A DNA stretch of 64,000 bases from Zygnema cylindricum. Taxonomy: Eukaryota > Streptophyta > Zygnematophyceae > Zygnematales > Zygnemataceae. The notes under the pieces were generated by a model that saw nothing but the letters and a program-made list of their open reading frames with translations, searched no databases and was not told the DNA's origin. The position numbers were made by a program, and so were the translations under genes. Shown one piece after another: positions 49,790-64,000 of this stretch. The stretch is taken from the NCBI GenBank assembly GCA_037447655.1, contig JBBHKE010003244.1, positions 1 to 64,000 on the forward strand. Reading direction: 5' to 3'. Position 1 is the first letter of the stretch, and every line of letters begins with the position of its first letter.

Positions 49790-51724
49790 TTTTTACTTTC
49801 CTCTCTTCCACAGACTTCGAAAGAAGAAACCAAGCCCAGAAAGCGAGGAGTGGAGTGGGAGCACATGAAGGCTGACGGTGGGATTTTTCTTGCCAACCGA
49901 TTATGCATTTGTATATATTGCAACTTTGAATATAATGTTTTATTACAACTTTTAATATAACGTCTAAGCAACCGTGATCAGAAATAATCTCCTTGGAAAT
50001 GTCAAGAGTGGAGGGTTTAGAGCCTGCACAATGTGTCCAGCTGAGTTGAAAGAGGAGTTTATTGCTTCAGAAAAACCAAAAAATTGCAAATTCCTCTCCA
50101 AAACGTGTAATGTGCGACTTGGATGAACTCACCATTAGTTTTCCACCGATTTCGAGTGCCAAAGTAAGATGTGTGCGGACTAGAATAAAAAATACATTTA
50201 ACAAGCATAATAAGAAAGAGGAAGATTTAGCTTGGGCCACGGCTTTCTTCGCCAATGGATTGTCGTTTAGACTTTTTGAGGACCCATAAGGCGAATGTGA
50301 AAAAAAATTAGGACTGTCACCCCGAAAAGTGACACGATCTTGACGGCAGAAGACACGAGTGGGCAAATTTAGGACGACGACTACATTTGTAAGGTGTTAG
50401 AAAAGGGCGTACTTGCGGTAGGGGTGGAGAATGTGGTGCCGATTGTTACCGATTCTGCCCCAGTGAACAAGCCTACAACCTCGTTGCTCGTGGCAAAGCA
50501 CCCTTCGATCACGTCGAAGCAATGCCAAACACATCTATTGGATTTGATGCTGGAGGATTGAAGTAAGTTGACATTTATCTCCACACCCGTAGGTGAGGCA
50601 AAAGATGTCCTAAAATACATCACTAATCATGCCATGAAAGTAGTCATGTTTAACAATATCACTGAATTTCGGCTTTTGAAACCTAGAGAGACTAGATTTG
50701 CTACGAATTTTATAATGCTCCAAGGATTTTTAGATGTGAAAGAGAGTTTGGAGCACATGATGTTCGATGACAAATTCAAAGAATGGATGGGTAAGGCTAT
50801 GTACAAGACATAGGGGGCTAAAAATAGGGGGCACATTTTGAGCCAAGATTTTTGGGTTAGAGTGACAGAAGTTGTGTCGATTTCAGAAACTGTGGTGCGG
50901 TTGATAAGGGAGTGCGACAAAGGTGCCCCAAATGTGGGGAACGTTTACTACGGTTTTTACACGCTGAGACAGTTTTTTGAGAAATTAGCATGCGCTGGAG
51001 GAGATAATATTTATGAAGACATGTAGATTTTGGAAGAGTTGAAGACATGTTGGATGGCAAAGTGGAAGATGGCACACAGCCCCATTTATGCGGCCGGCTT
51101 TGTGCTCGATCTGGAGTACCAAAATGATGCATATGGGCATCATGCAAACTCGACAGTTATGGAAGGTTTTCAAACAATGTTTGAGTGGATGCTACCAAAT
51201 GTGGAGTAGCAGGTTGATTCCCTTGTTGAGTTGTCAAAATATAGAAGTTTCGAAGGAGCTTATGGTAGGGAAGTAACAAAATCTTGTATAAGGAAGATGC
51301 CAACGTGGAGATGGTGGCAACAGTTACGGTCTGCCACCCCTATCATGCAGAAAGTAGCAATAAAAATACTTGTTTATTGCTCAACTGCCAGCTCCTGTGA
51401 GCTTAATTGGTCAACATATGACCATATTCACTCTAAAAAGAGAAGCGTAATTGGTCAACATATGACCATATTCACTCTAAGAAGAGAAGCGTAATTGGTC
51501 AACATATGACCATATTCACTCTAAGAAGAGAAATAGATGAACGGCTAAAGGGGCTAATGACTTGGTATAGGTCTTCACTAATCTCAGACTGATAAAGAAG
51601 ACTAAGGATGTTAGCTATGAAGAGAACATGGTGGCATAGGAAGAAGAGGAAGGGGAGGTAGGGGAAGAGGATACAGATGAAGACATAATGGACTTTGATG
51701 TAGGGGTAGAGGATTCAGAGTAAA
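49790..51724 (+). pseudogene. hAT transposase (DUF659 type), broken
   Basis: Pieces of one hAT transposase appear in order but with stops and frame changes. KRGVEWEHMKADGG is in the BED zinc-finger region. PIVTDSAPVNKPTTSLLVAK and QCQTHLLDLML come from the DUF659/RNase H-like core. YGFYTLRQFFEKLACAG is a middle segment. SSCELNWSTYDHIHSKKR is the hAT C-terminal dimerisation signature. An acidic tail follows (EEEEGEVGEEDTDED). The in-frame TAG at 50,812, TAG at 51,024 and TAG at 51,207 show it is dead. Terminal inverted repeats were not found. Confidence 0.85.
51405..51530. repeat. 44-bp tandem triplication within hAT
   Basis: TTGGTCAACATATGACCATA recurs at 51,407, 51,451 and 51,495. The unit encodes the NWSTYDHIHSKKR dimerisation motif. 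44 is not a multiple of 3, so the repeats shift frame. Confidence 0.95.
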
Positions 51725-51930
51725 GATTAATGAGAGAGATATATGTATTTTTTTTTTGAATTAATGTGGCTAAGAATGTCAGCTATGAAAAGAGATAAAT
51801 AACATGGGAAAAAGGGGAAGGGGGGTAAGGGAAAAAGAATTCGGATGAAGACATCATGGACTTCAATGTAGGGGAAGAAGATTTAGAGGAGAGATAGACG
51901 AAAGAGATGTATTTCTTTTTTGGGATTGAT
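51598..51930. repeat. ~169-bp tandem duplication
   Basis: AAGGATGTTAGCTATGAA (51,605) and AAGAATGTCAGCTATGAA (51,774) begin two diverged copies that cover the acidic tail of the hAT frame and its 3' flank. Confidence 0.85.
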
Positions 51931-52129
51931 GTGATTGTACCTTTTTTATTATTTTATTTTTTTATGTCGTGCAATGTTGAATGTGAAAAATGTCATTTGT
52001 ACATGGTCTGTACTTTATTTTTTTGCACTCGTATGCTGTATGGAGATAGAGAGAGATGGCAGTTGTATATTGTCTGAGAGATAGAGAGAGAAGGGGGACA
52101 TGACTGCTTGTCAGATAGTATCAAAAGGC

Positions 52130-52250
52130 TGACTTTGACAAAAAAATTGCGTTGGCTGAGATTTGAACCTGGCACTACGACATTTCGCAGTAGCCTGTTT
52201 TACAATTGTCCGTTACCAGTCAATGAGGAAATTCCGATACACACATGGAG
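52130..52250 (-). ncRNA. possible tRNA-derived (SINE-like) remnant
   Basis: The minus strand has GGTTCAAATCTCAGCC, a good polymerase III B-box, followed by ACGCAATTTTTTT, a terminator-like T run. The T-stem and acceptor do not pair properly, so it is not a functional tRNA. Weak. Confidence 0.25.
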
Positions 52251-52739
52251 TGTGATACGTATTTAAATATTTAAAATTGTTTAGCGCTCATTTAACGAAA
52301 AACTTACAAACTGCGGTATATGTAAAATTCATTTTTTTTACATGTACGAAATACTAAGGATGAAAATTCATTAACGATTTTAACGATTTTTTCAAATCGT
52401 TCAATGCGTTCGTTACGTATAATTCGCGCGTTTGAATCGTGCGTAAAATGCGTTTCGAACAACTATGGTATACAAAATATAAAAGATACACGTATAAAAG
52501 TATTAACGACACAAAGTTTTAAATTAATACGCGCGACGAAATTGAACCACACTATCAATGAACCAACATTTAACATAGCAAAACCAAATAGGCGACACAG
52601 ATACGCGATTCCGGATATTGCCTTAAGGCGTGCTTTTTGTGGTTAATTTACTATAGATAGTCCCTTACTGTGCAACATTTACACAGTGATATGGCAGTAC
52701 AATTTGATATGATCTTCACTATGCTATGAATCGATAAAA
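52251..52739. other. intergenic, nothing recognised
   Basis: AT-rich sequence; the 80-codon plus frame at 52,404-52,646 shows no motif. Confidence 0.45.
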
Positions 52740-52834
52740 ATAGGAAATATTGGTGTCCTCTGGCAACAAACAACCGGCTAGTTCCATTTTGTTGTGCTAG
52801 AAAGTTAATATTTTGAGTAATCAATAATCATTTA

Positions 52835-53657
52835 TGTTGGTTTTTGAAAAGTTAGTTTCGTGCACACACGACGTTTCGTGAGTGCGCGTGTTCGCGTGCG
52901 TATTTAATTACCGAAATTAATGTGGTGGTTCGAATGGTTTGCGGATTGGGGGAGTAGATGTACGTGGAAAATTAAAGGGACGTGAAAAAGTATTTAAGTG
53001 GGACGCGAAATCGCGTCCATCACATGATATTTATATTGGACGGTCTAGATTCGTTTGATGAAATTTGTAAGGTTTGTAAATTTTGCAACAATGTTTTGTC
53101 GTATGTGTATTAGGTATTAGTGTAGATCTATTCATTTTGACATGTCACGAAGTATTCGGGTTACGTACGGTTGGTATGCCTCCGTACATTCAGTAGTGAG
53201 CTCCAGTGTATATTTGTAGGACTATGTCATTTTGGACTTAAGGAACTTTTTGGACCAAAAACTGTTTATGGGGATTTTTTGTAATTTTATCTGAGGATTG
53301 CTCTCAAATCTGTTGGCAAAATTGTCTCAAACTCTGCATGTGTGTTCCTCTCTATATTTTTTATATTTTCACAGATTTTCAGGCCTATTGTGTACCTGGT
53401 CTGTGTTTTACTTCATTGTGAAGTTCTGGCAGACTGTTTTCCTGCAACTTTGACTAGATGATGTGATCACTCTGTTTATTATTTTTATCTGAAACTTTGT
53501 GAGGTTATTATATATCCTAGATAATATCTGTTAATGTAGTTTCGGCTTGTTTTGTTAATTCTGTTGAGTTCTATGTCTATCCAAAATACGCTGTTTTTAG
53601 GGTAGTCTGTGGTACTTCCGAGGGTGAATCCATGGCTAGAAATGGCTATAGACAACA
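52835..53657 (+). mobile_element. solo LTR (823 bp), ATTTA target duplication
   Basis: It starts TGTTGGTTTTTGAAAAG and ends ATGGCTATAGACAACA. ATTTA is duplicated at 52,830-52,834 and 53,658-53,662. Copy 1 has the single site at 24,580-24,584 (as TAAAT). A residue of LTR-LTR recombination. Confidence 0.93.
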
Positions 53658-53879
53658 ATTTATACTTAAAAGGTATTGAACGTTAAGGTTTTACTTTTCG
53701 GCTAAAAATTAAGAGAGGTGTTCTCTTCTATAAATAGTGAAATAGGCACCATCTACCAACTTCCTAAGTCAACAAACTAAGTGTATCTTCGATATAACAT
53801 TGACAAAATAATAGGATATCGGCACGAATTTAACAAAATGGGATTTTGAATATTTGTTAACTATAGGGGAGGAATGACC

Positions 53880-55194
53880 TGTTGTCCATAGCCATTTTCA
53901 GCCATGGAATTACCCTCGGAAACACCACAGACTACCCAAAAACAGCCTACTTTGATTCAACACAGAATTTTACAGAAACAACAAAACAAGCTGAAACTTT
54001 ACTAACAGATATTATTTAGGATATAGAATAATCTCACAAAGTTTCAGACAAATATAATAAACAGAGTGATCACATCATCTAGTCAAAGTTGCAGAAAAAC
54101 AGTCTGCCAGAACTTTGATAAAACAGACTAACTTCACAATGAAGTAAAACACATACCAGGCACACAATAGACCTGCAAATCTGTGACAATATTAAAAATA
54201 CAAAGAGGAACACAAATGCAGAATTTCAGATAATTATGCCAGCAGATCTGAGAGTAATCCTCAGATAAAATTACCAAAAATCACCATAAACAGTTTTGGT
54301 CCAAAAAGTTCCTATGTCCTGAAATGACTAAGTCCTACAAATATATACAAGAGCTTACTGTTGAATGTACGGAGGCATAAAAGCCGTACGCTATCTACCA
54401 ACTACCTCAATTAATGTAGATATACCCGAATACTTCAAAGTATGTCAAATTAAGTAAACGTACACTAATAATTAATTCACAAAAGGACAAAACAATGCTG
54501 AACCAAATATTTACACCGACAACAAAATTGTATGCTGAGTCATTGCGTGTAACTCAACAAGACTCCACGAATCTCATCAAATAATCCGGGCCATCCAAAA
54601 ATATATATCGTGTGATTGACGTGATTTCGCTTTCCCACTAATTAAAAAATAGCGGCGGCCCTTTTCCGCCGTCCGTAGCTCTTATCTGGCACCCTCGATG
54701 TCGCGCCACGTGGTCACAAAATCCAAACGAAATCCACGGGAGTCGTCAAATATCCCACGACATCGAGAAGCGAATTCACGTCCACTTGCCAATATAATAA
54801 TAGTACAACCAAAATCATTTCCGTACCGCAGATGCGTCCTTTGCATTAAATGCGGATTGTCACAAATAAGGTACACGTCATTTGTCATAAACGTCGCCTG
54901 TCGCATATAAAGTACATTTGTCCAAATTAGATGCTCCGTACTGGCGACGTACATTTCGTATATTTCACGTTGGATCGCGTCGCAATCCGCCGTCCATTTC
55001 TTAACGCATTCCGCGCCACTCAATTACTCCATCACGTCCCTTTAATTTTACTCATACATTTACTCCCCCAATCCACAAATCCATTCGAACCTCCATTTGT
55101 ACAACCACATTACTTCCGGTTATAATCTTCGCATGAAACGTCGCGAGCGCACAAAATGTGGCGAACGCACGAAACTAACATTTCAAAAACAACA
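53880..55194 (-). mobile_element. solo LTR (1,315 bp), TGACC target duplication
   Basis: On the plus strand it begins TGTTGTCCATAGCC and ends TTTCAAAAACAACA. TGACC lies at 53,875-53,879 and 55,195-55,199. The single target is preserved in copy 1 at 24,357-24,361. It is the same family as 52,835-53,657 but ~490 bases longer; the extra DNA carries a 113-codon sense frame. Confidence 0.93.
54682..55023 (-). CDS. 113-codon open frame inside the solo LTR
   Basis: Sense with respect to the LTR, starting 171 bases from its 5' edge. It begins MSGAECVKKWTADCDAIQRE and includes NDVYLICDNPHLMQRTHLRY and FRLDFVTTWRDIEGAR. Composition is protein-like and not low complexity, but no domain is recognised. 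The shorter sibling LTR lacks it. Confidence 0.35.
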   Translation of the reverse strand: MSGAECVKKWTADCDAIQREIYEMYVASTEHLIWTNVLYMRQATFMTNDVYLICDNPHLMQRTHLRYGNDFGCTIIILASGREFASRCRGIFDDSRGFRLDFVTTWRDIEGAR

Positions 55195-55737
55195 TGACCT
55201 GGCATCATCGGCGGATGGGACATCGTTGTTTCCAAGTCAGTAAAATCGTAATCATCATCGGGCATAAATATTGTAGATGAGATACTGCCGGAACTGCTCG
55301 ATAAGATCACTTTTAATTAAAAGTTTTTGCGCCCATGTGTAAAAGGTTTTTTTTTGTTGTTTTCCTCCAAAATTGAACCTACTACAAGAAAATCTTCCAC
55401 CGTTTGAAAAATAGTGAAAACCATAGTACATTTTAAGTCATCTTGAAACTTTATAATGGACTCCAATTTGGCGTTATTCTCTTTTCTACCCATTGCCACG
55501 TCATACCAGCTCATCTTCAAACTTTTTACTGAAATAGAATCGAAAGTATAATTTATTAAAAGTAACACTTTTTCAACTAATAGGAAAATGTTGTCGCACG
55601 CGTCACACTTGTTTGATTTTTTTTTGTTTGAGGGAGAGTACACGAAAAGATAATTGTTTGTCCGTTTGAAAGTTGAAACCTGGAAAGAAGTTTTATTCTT
55701 GCACATAAACAATTGTAAACGTTTACAATTGTCGCTA

Positions 55738-56276
55738 CACCACGAATCGTTATTAGTGTCAAATTTTAAATAGTGTTGAAGAAAATATACCGTAATTGAT
55801 GCTAATTAAGAATTTAAATTTTAAAGAAAAAAAGTTGTATTATAATTTCGGCATTATGCTAATTTGGGAATAGCAAAAATGGAATATTTGCCGTACGATT
55901 ATACACATTAATATATGTATCCTTACAAAATATTAGAAATCGTACGCCGTCGTGAAATTTAAATATCCGTACATGTCAGACTAATTTACGTGTCAGACTA
56001 ATCCAGTTTTTTGAGCGCACGTTCCTATGCGGTCGCGTCTGATTTAATTCATTTTTTGTAAAATTTTCACTTGAAAAGGTACATTTATGTACGGTCTGAC
56101 ATCGACCGTACACCACACTATTTAGATCTTATTGTACTTTCGTTCTTTACGCTATTTTGTAAGGTACCTTAATTAACGTCAAGGAAAAATTAAAATCATG
56201 TATCCTATTTGAGGAAAAAAATCAAAATTTTAAGAACCCAAATTAGTGACTTTGACACTAATAACGATTCGCGGTG
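55738..56276. mobile_element. MITE with TA target, sibling of 13,426
   Basis: Ends CACCACGAATCGTTATTAG and CTAATAACGATTCGCGGTG with TA on both sides (55,736-55,737 and 56,277-56,278). 539 bases. Confidence 0.88.
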
Positions 56277-56340
56277 TAGTTTTGTCGACGTCTACCAGAT
56301 TGAGAATTGACATCATAACATTTGTAAACGTTTACAATTG

Positions 56341-58310
56341 TCGCTAATTTTGTCGACGTCTACAATTTGTCGCATGCTTTGATAGACCGTCGAATATTTT
56401 ATAAACGTCAACAACTGTCACCAAAGTATAGTAACAAATAATTAATTTACGATTTCGTTTTCGCACATTGGAACACTTTGATAAAATATTCTTTCAATAG
56501 TACGGTGAATCTCATCTAAAATCCAAAGTTACATTTTGAAGTTTCGATTACATGGAAACACAGCCTAAACTCCTGTACACTGCGCGAACTTTTACGTAAT
56601 GTGAGGTACTGTACGGTAAGGTGGATTCTGCAGTCTGCACTGAGCTTACGAATGAATTATATATTCCCATTATTATACGTTGACGGCGTAACGTCTGTAA
56701 AGCCGGTGAATTTTCCGACAAATGAAGTTACAATCAACGCATATAGATTTGAGCGCATTAAAAATGTCGGAAAAATGACGTTGCAATCTAGTCAACCTGC
56801 AGTGGCAGAAAAAGTATTAATAAAAATTTTAAAAGTCTAAATTCAAGTACGTTACGGGGAGTTTTTTGTACGGCCAGTTGACGCCGCACTGAATTCTCAA
56901 ATAATTGTTACGTAACAGTATTTTAACTTTTATAAGTAGACGGTGTACCGTCGGCAAAGCAGGTGAGTATATTGATGAATCAAATGCAAGTCAGCGCTAC
57001 GGGATTTGTGAGTGCTAATAACTGACGTAGCGTAAAATCAAGCTGGTCAACTTGCACGTGGCAGGCTGTCAAACGAAAAAATAATTTTTCAGACACCGTG
57101 CAAAGTTGTGGGTGCTGTCTCACCGACATTTGCACCGACATATGCACCGACATTGAGACAACTTTTCAATCGCCGAAATATCAACATTCAATAGTATTGG
57201 ATTTTTCCTCCACGTCCACGTAAGCAATTTCTTAAGGATTTCACGATCGGCACTCCCGAATACGACTGAAAATCTTGGACAATCAAGATTGCACGTACGG
57301 AAACCAAGACACCCAGTAATGACAACTGTCATCGCATTTTGCCAACAAAGTGGGAGGAGTGACTTCAAAACTTGACAAGTAGTCAAATCAGATGTCAAAC
57401 CATGCGCGGTGCCGACCAAGTCGCGGCTAGACTTTTTCAAAAATTCGGAAAGAGGGAAAACGCGATTAACAAATAATATACAAACGGCAACAGGGGCAGG
57501 ATCCAAAACAAAATCCCATTGACCCGGTCAGCAACAAATAAGTACTCCACCGACATTTTGGAAATCCAAATATTCTCGGAGTACAATAAGTGTCAGACCC
57601 ACAAACACAAACTACGCCTTCTACCTCCGACCTCTAACAAACAATTTTTATCTCTTACCCTCCCTCTCTCTTCTCTTATATATTTTCTACATCCTCCAAC
57701 ATCTAACAAACAACTTTTATCCCTTCCCCTCTCTCTCTTCCCTTATATTCCACCTCTCCCCCTTCCCCCCTCTTTTCCCTCTCGCCCGAGCCCTCGATAT
57801 CCAGCAACAATCCACGGCTCTATCTCTCTCCCTCCCTCTACCCCTTTCCTATCTCCGCTTCCTCTCGAGAATCTCTCTCAAAATTTATCATTCAACAAAA
57901 ATAAATCCAATTTTCTTTCCCTCCACTCATTCATAAATTTCCATTTCATTTGCTTCCACTCTATTTTATCTTTGTTAAAAAAAGGTTCAGGTACCCAAAA
58001 TTAAAAATAACAAATAACCCGTTTCCCTCTCTCTCTCTCTCACCTCTCTCTCTCTCCTCCTCTCTCTCTCTCTCTGCTTTGGGAAGCTTAGGATTTGGTA
58101 TTTTAAGTTCAAAATACTTTGAGAAGGATTAGGGGGGGTAAAAGTGAGAGAGAGAGAGGTAGAGACGAAGATAAAGATAGTGGACTCAGGAGAACAGAGA
58201 GGGGGGTTGGGGTCTTGGAAAAAACATGCTTTATATATTTTTATGTTTTTTGCCGTCATTTATTCTGACATTTATTTTTTTGTTTCTTTTTAATTTTTGC
58301 AATATCACAG
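56341..58310. other. upstream region of copy C
   Basis: AT-rich DNA, then pyrimidine-rich tracts at 57,640-57,860 and 58,025-58,080. A 128-codon minus frame (57,506-57,120) ends in a CRCICRCKCR-type tail encoded by GCACCGACAT repeats and is not supported as a gene. An upstream first exon of copy C may hide here. Confidence 0.45.
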
Positions 58311-62227
<3,917 letters not shown>

Positions 62228-64000
62228 GTGGAGAAACTCGAGTGGAAACGAAGAATGGTTGGGGTCGAAAATCTGAAAATTCTGATGATCATGGTTATGT
62301 AATATTGGAAAAGAAGACATATTTATACCACATGATGTGGACGATCAACATTTTAATCTTCTTCTTGAGACAGTCTTCTTCGATAATGTACCGATTTCAT
62401 TTTTATTCCTTTTTTGATAAGTTCGTTTTCGGCATAAGCTCGAGAAAGGTGGTCGAAGAAAAAGATTATTCATTGAAAAAATGTTGGCGGGGAGTAGACG
62501 TAGGAAATGGTTTAGTACTTCAAAATATTTTTTCGGATTTTTTTTTTCTTTTCCATTTTTAGTTTTTAAATATTGTTTCTGATTTTTTAGGTTCGCAAGA
62601 CCCACATTCATTGATTTTTTAACTTATTCTACTTCTGTCTTAACCATTTTTAAGAACAATTTAAATGTTTTTACTTAAACCATGTAGTTTAGTGATTGTT
62701 TACCGTGTAGAGAAAAGTAATTTTTTTTTTTTTTAATTTCTAAAAGGGTTTTTATTCTAGAAAGGAATTGTAGGAGGATAATTAGTGTTGCTAGTTTGAG
62801 GGTATTGAAAAGGGGTATATTTTCCAAATCGTACTTTTGTTTCCTTAAGATTCATTGCAGATAGTCTCAAATATTTCAAAACTTTTGTATTTTCTTCAAC
62901 TATATTTTCATTCAATTTAATATTTGGTTAATATATTTCCTTTTCAATATTATTTTCTCTCTGATTTAATTTCCTTTTTAGACGTTTTGTTTTTATGAAG
63001 TGCTTGAATCGGAAATTTTCCCTAATTTTCTGTATCCAGTTTGGGCATTTTTGTCCTTTTTCTTTCGTTGGGAATGCTTGACTGCGTTCAGTTTATGAGA
63101 AAAGAGAGGGAAAGGGGGAGGGACGGGGAGGCGGACGGAGCAAGAGGGACAGGGAGAGAGATGGGAGGGGAAAAGGGAAGGAGAGGGAGTGAGAGAGTGA
63201 GAGACACACAAAGGGAGGATGTTTGTTTTTGGCGATCTATTTTCATTTTTTGTGTGAGAATTTAAAATAGTTTCCATTTTTTCTTTTTTCTTTTGTTATC
63301 TCTATGTCTTTTTTTTACCTCACAAGCTGTGGCACGATAGCTTGTTTTCTACAAGACAATAGAGGGAGAGAGATAATGATTAGAGGACTAGTAGGCTAAA
63401 GCAAGACTTTTTGTCCCCTGGAGATAGTGAAACCCTCGAAAGAAAAGAAATGCGGAATACTTGGTTTTTTTTTCTTTATTTTCCCGCTAGAAAAATAAAT
63501 CGGCAAGTTGTAAGGGAAAGCATTATAACTTACTCTAAGACATATACACTTAACTAAGTCGATTAACAGAAAATAACAATAGTTTTGATACTAGCCTATT
63601 TTTTGTTCATTTTGACCAGTTTGTTTAGATTGACATTTTCCCACCAAATTTCCCACAGATTAAAAGTGAAAAACTGTACATTCTTTTCAAGCCCATGAGC
63701 AAAAAAAAAGAAAAACTTCTACAATTTTAACACCAGATGAACAAACTTGTGTGAATCATAATTGTAGCCAATTGGGAACTGGGAGGCAGCACACATTTAA
63801 GAAAGTGGAAATTAACAAGAAAAAAAAGTGTATCCGTTGAATAGAATGGAGAATTGTTACATCAATCTTTGGAGGATCTAACAGCCTAAAAGGCAAATTA
63901 TCATTGCAAGTACATTTAAGACTTCTAAAACGCCCTAACAATTTCCAATTCTACAAAAAATACAACAATTAACTTCATTCCACAATCCTGTTTTGCTAAA
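62228..64000. other. 3' flank of copy C
   Basis: AT-rich sequence without a further gene; 63,104-63,215 is GA-rich low complexity. Confidence 0.55.

Larger units (their letters stand above)
52740..56340. mobile_element. unclassified repeat family, copy 2 (inverted, with nested insertions)
   Basis: Reading backwards, this matches copy 1 (22.6-24.7 kb) in at least five blocks. It is split by two solo LTRs and one MITE. At each LTR the copy 1 sequence shows the uninterrupted target. The right part (56,320-56,560) also resembles 24,060-24,210 in direct orientation, so the family has internal inverted symmetry. Confidence 0.7.

Noticed and set aside
52130-52250. Functional tRNA gene on the minus strand
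   Set aside because: The B-box is good, but T-stem and acceptor stem do not pair and no A-box fits; kept only as a weak SINE-like remnant.
57120-57506. 128-codon minus-strand gene
   Set aside because: No motif, and its Cys/Arg tail comes from a short GCACCGACAT repeat; coding status is unsupported.

Overview
The window is nuclear DNA from a eukaryote. Genes are split by short GT-AG introns, the intergenic DNA is AT-rich and packed with transposable elements, and long CT/GA microsatellites are common. Copia elements primed by initiator tRNA, hAT, PIF/Harbinger-like and TA-target MITEs, and a family-61-like glycosyltransferase fit a plant-lineage genome (streptophyte alga or bryophyte are my best guesses). 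No sequence here fixes the species.

Layout. 0.1-1.0 kb: decayed LINE-type reverse transcriptase (minus). 3.1-7.9 kb: multi-exon gene (minus) whose last exons encode a DUF563/GT61-like glycosyltransferase domain; a phase-compatible three-exon chain at 9.0-9.6 kb may be its 5' part or a separate gene. 10.7-14.5 kb: nested DNA transposons. 14.7-19.1 kb: complete but non-autonomous Copia-type LTR element with 5-bp target duplications, a half-tRNA primer site and a broken gag. 19.6-30.8 kb: tandem repeats, an unclassified repeat family, a degraded minus-strand Copia and a PIF/Harbinger-like element.

33.4-62.2 kb holds three paralogues of a secreted right-handed parallel beta-helix protein. Copy A (33,380-37,527, minus) is intact: seven exons, 556 codons plus stop. 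Copy B (43,422-47,576, plus) is an inverted duplicate of A and a pseudogene, with frameshifts, lost exons and a nonsense codon. Copy C (58,311-62,227, plus) is open over eight exons with conserved phases, but its initiator ATG is not found. Between them lie hAT, MITE and long-inverted-repeat elements, a hAT transposase pseudogene and solo LTRs.

Most notable observations: (1) four divergent LTRs end in a conserved ATG-led frame (MA..GY.Q) that in the one element with internal sequence runs through the primer site into Gag; (2) several insertions can be checked against paralogous empty sites inside this same window; (3) a core block of the beta-helix genes is identical over 92 bases between A and C, suggesting gene conversion. 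The expressed host genes supported are the GT61-like gene and beta-helix copies A and C; the rest is mobile or repetitive DNA.
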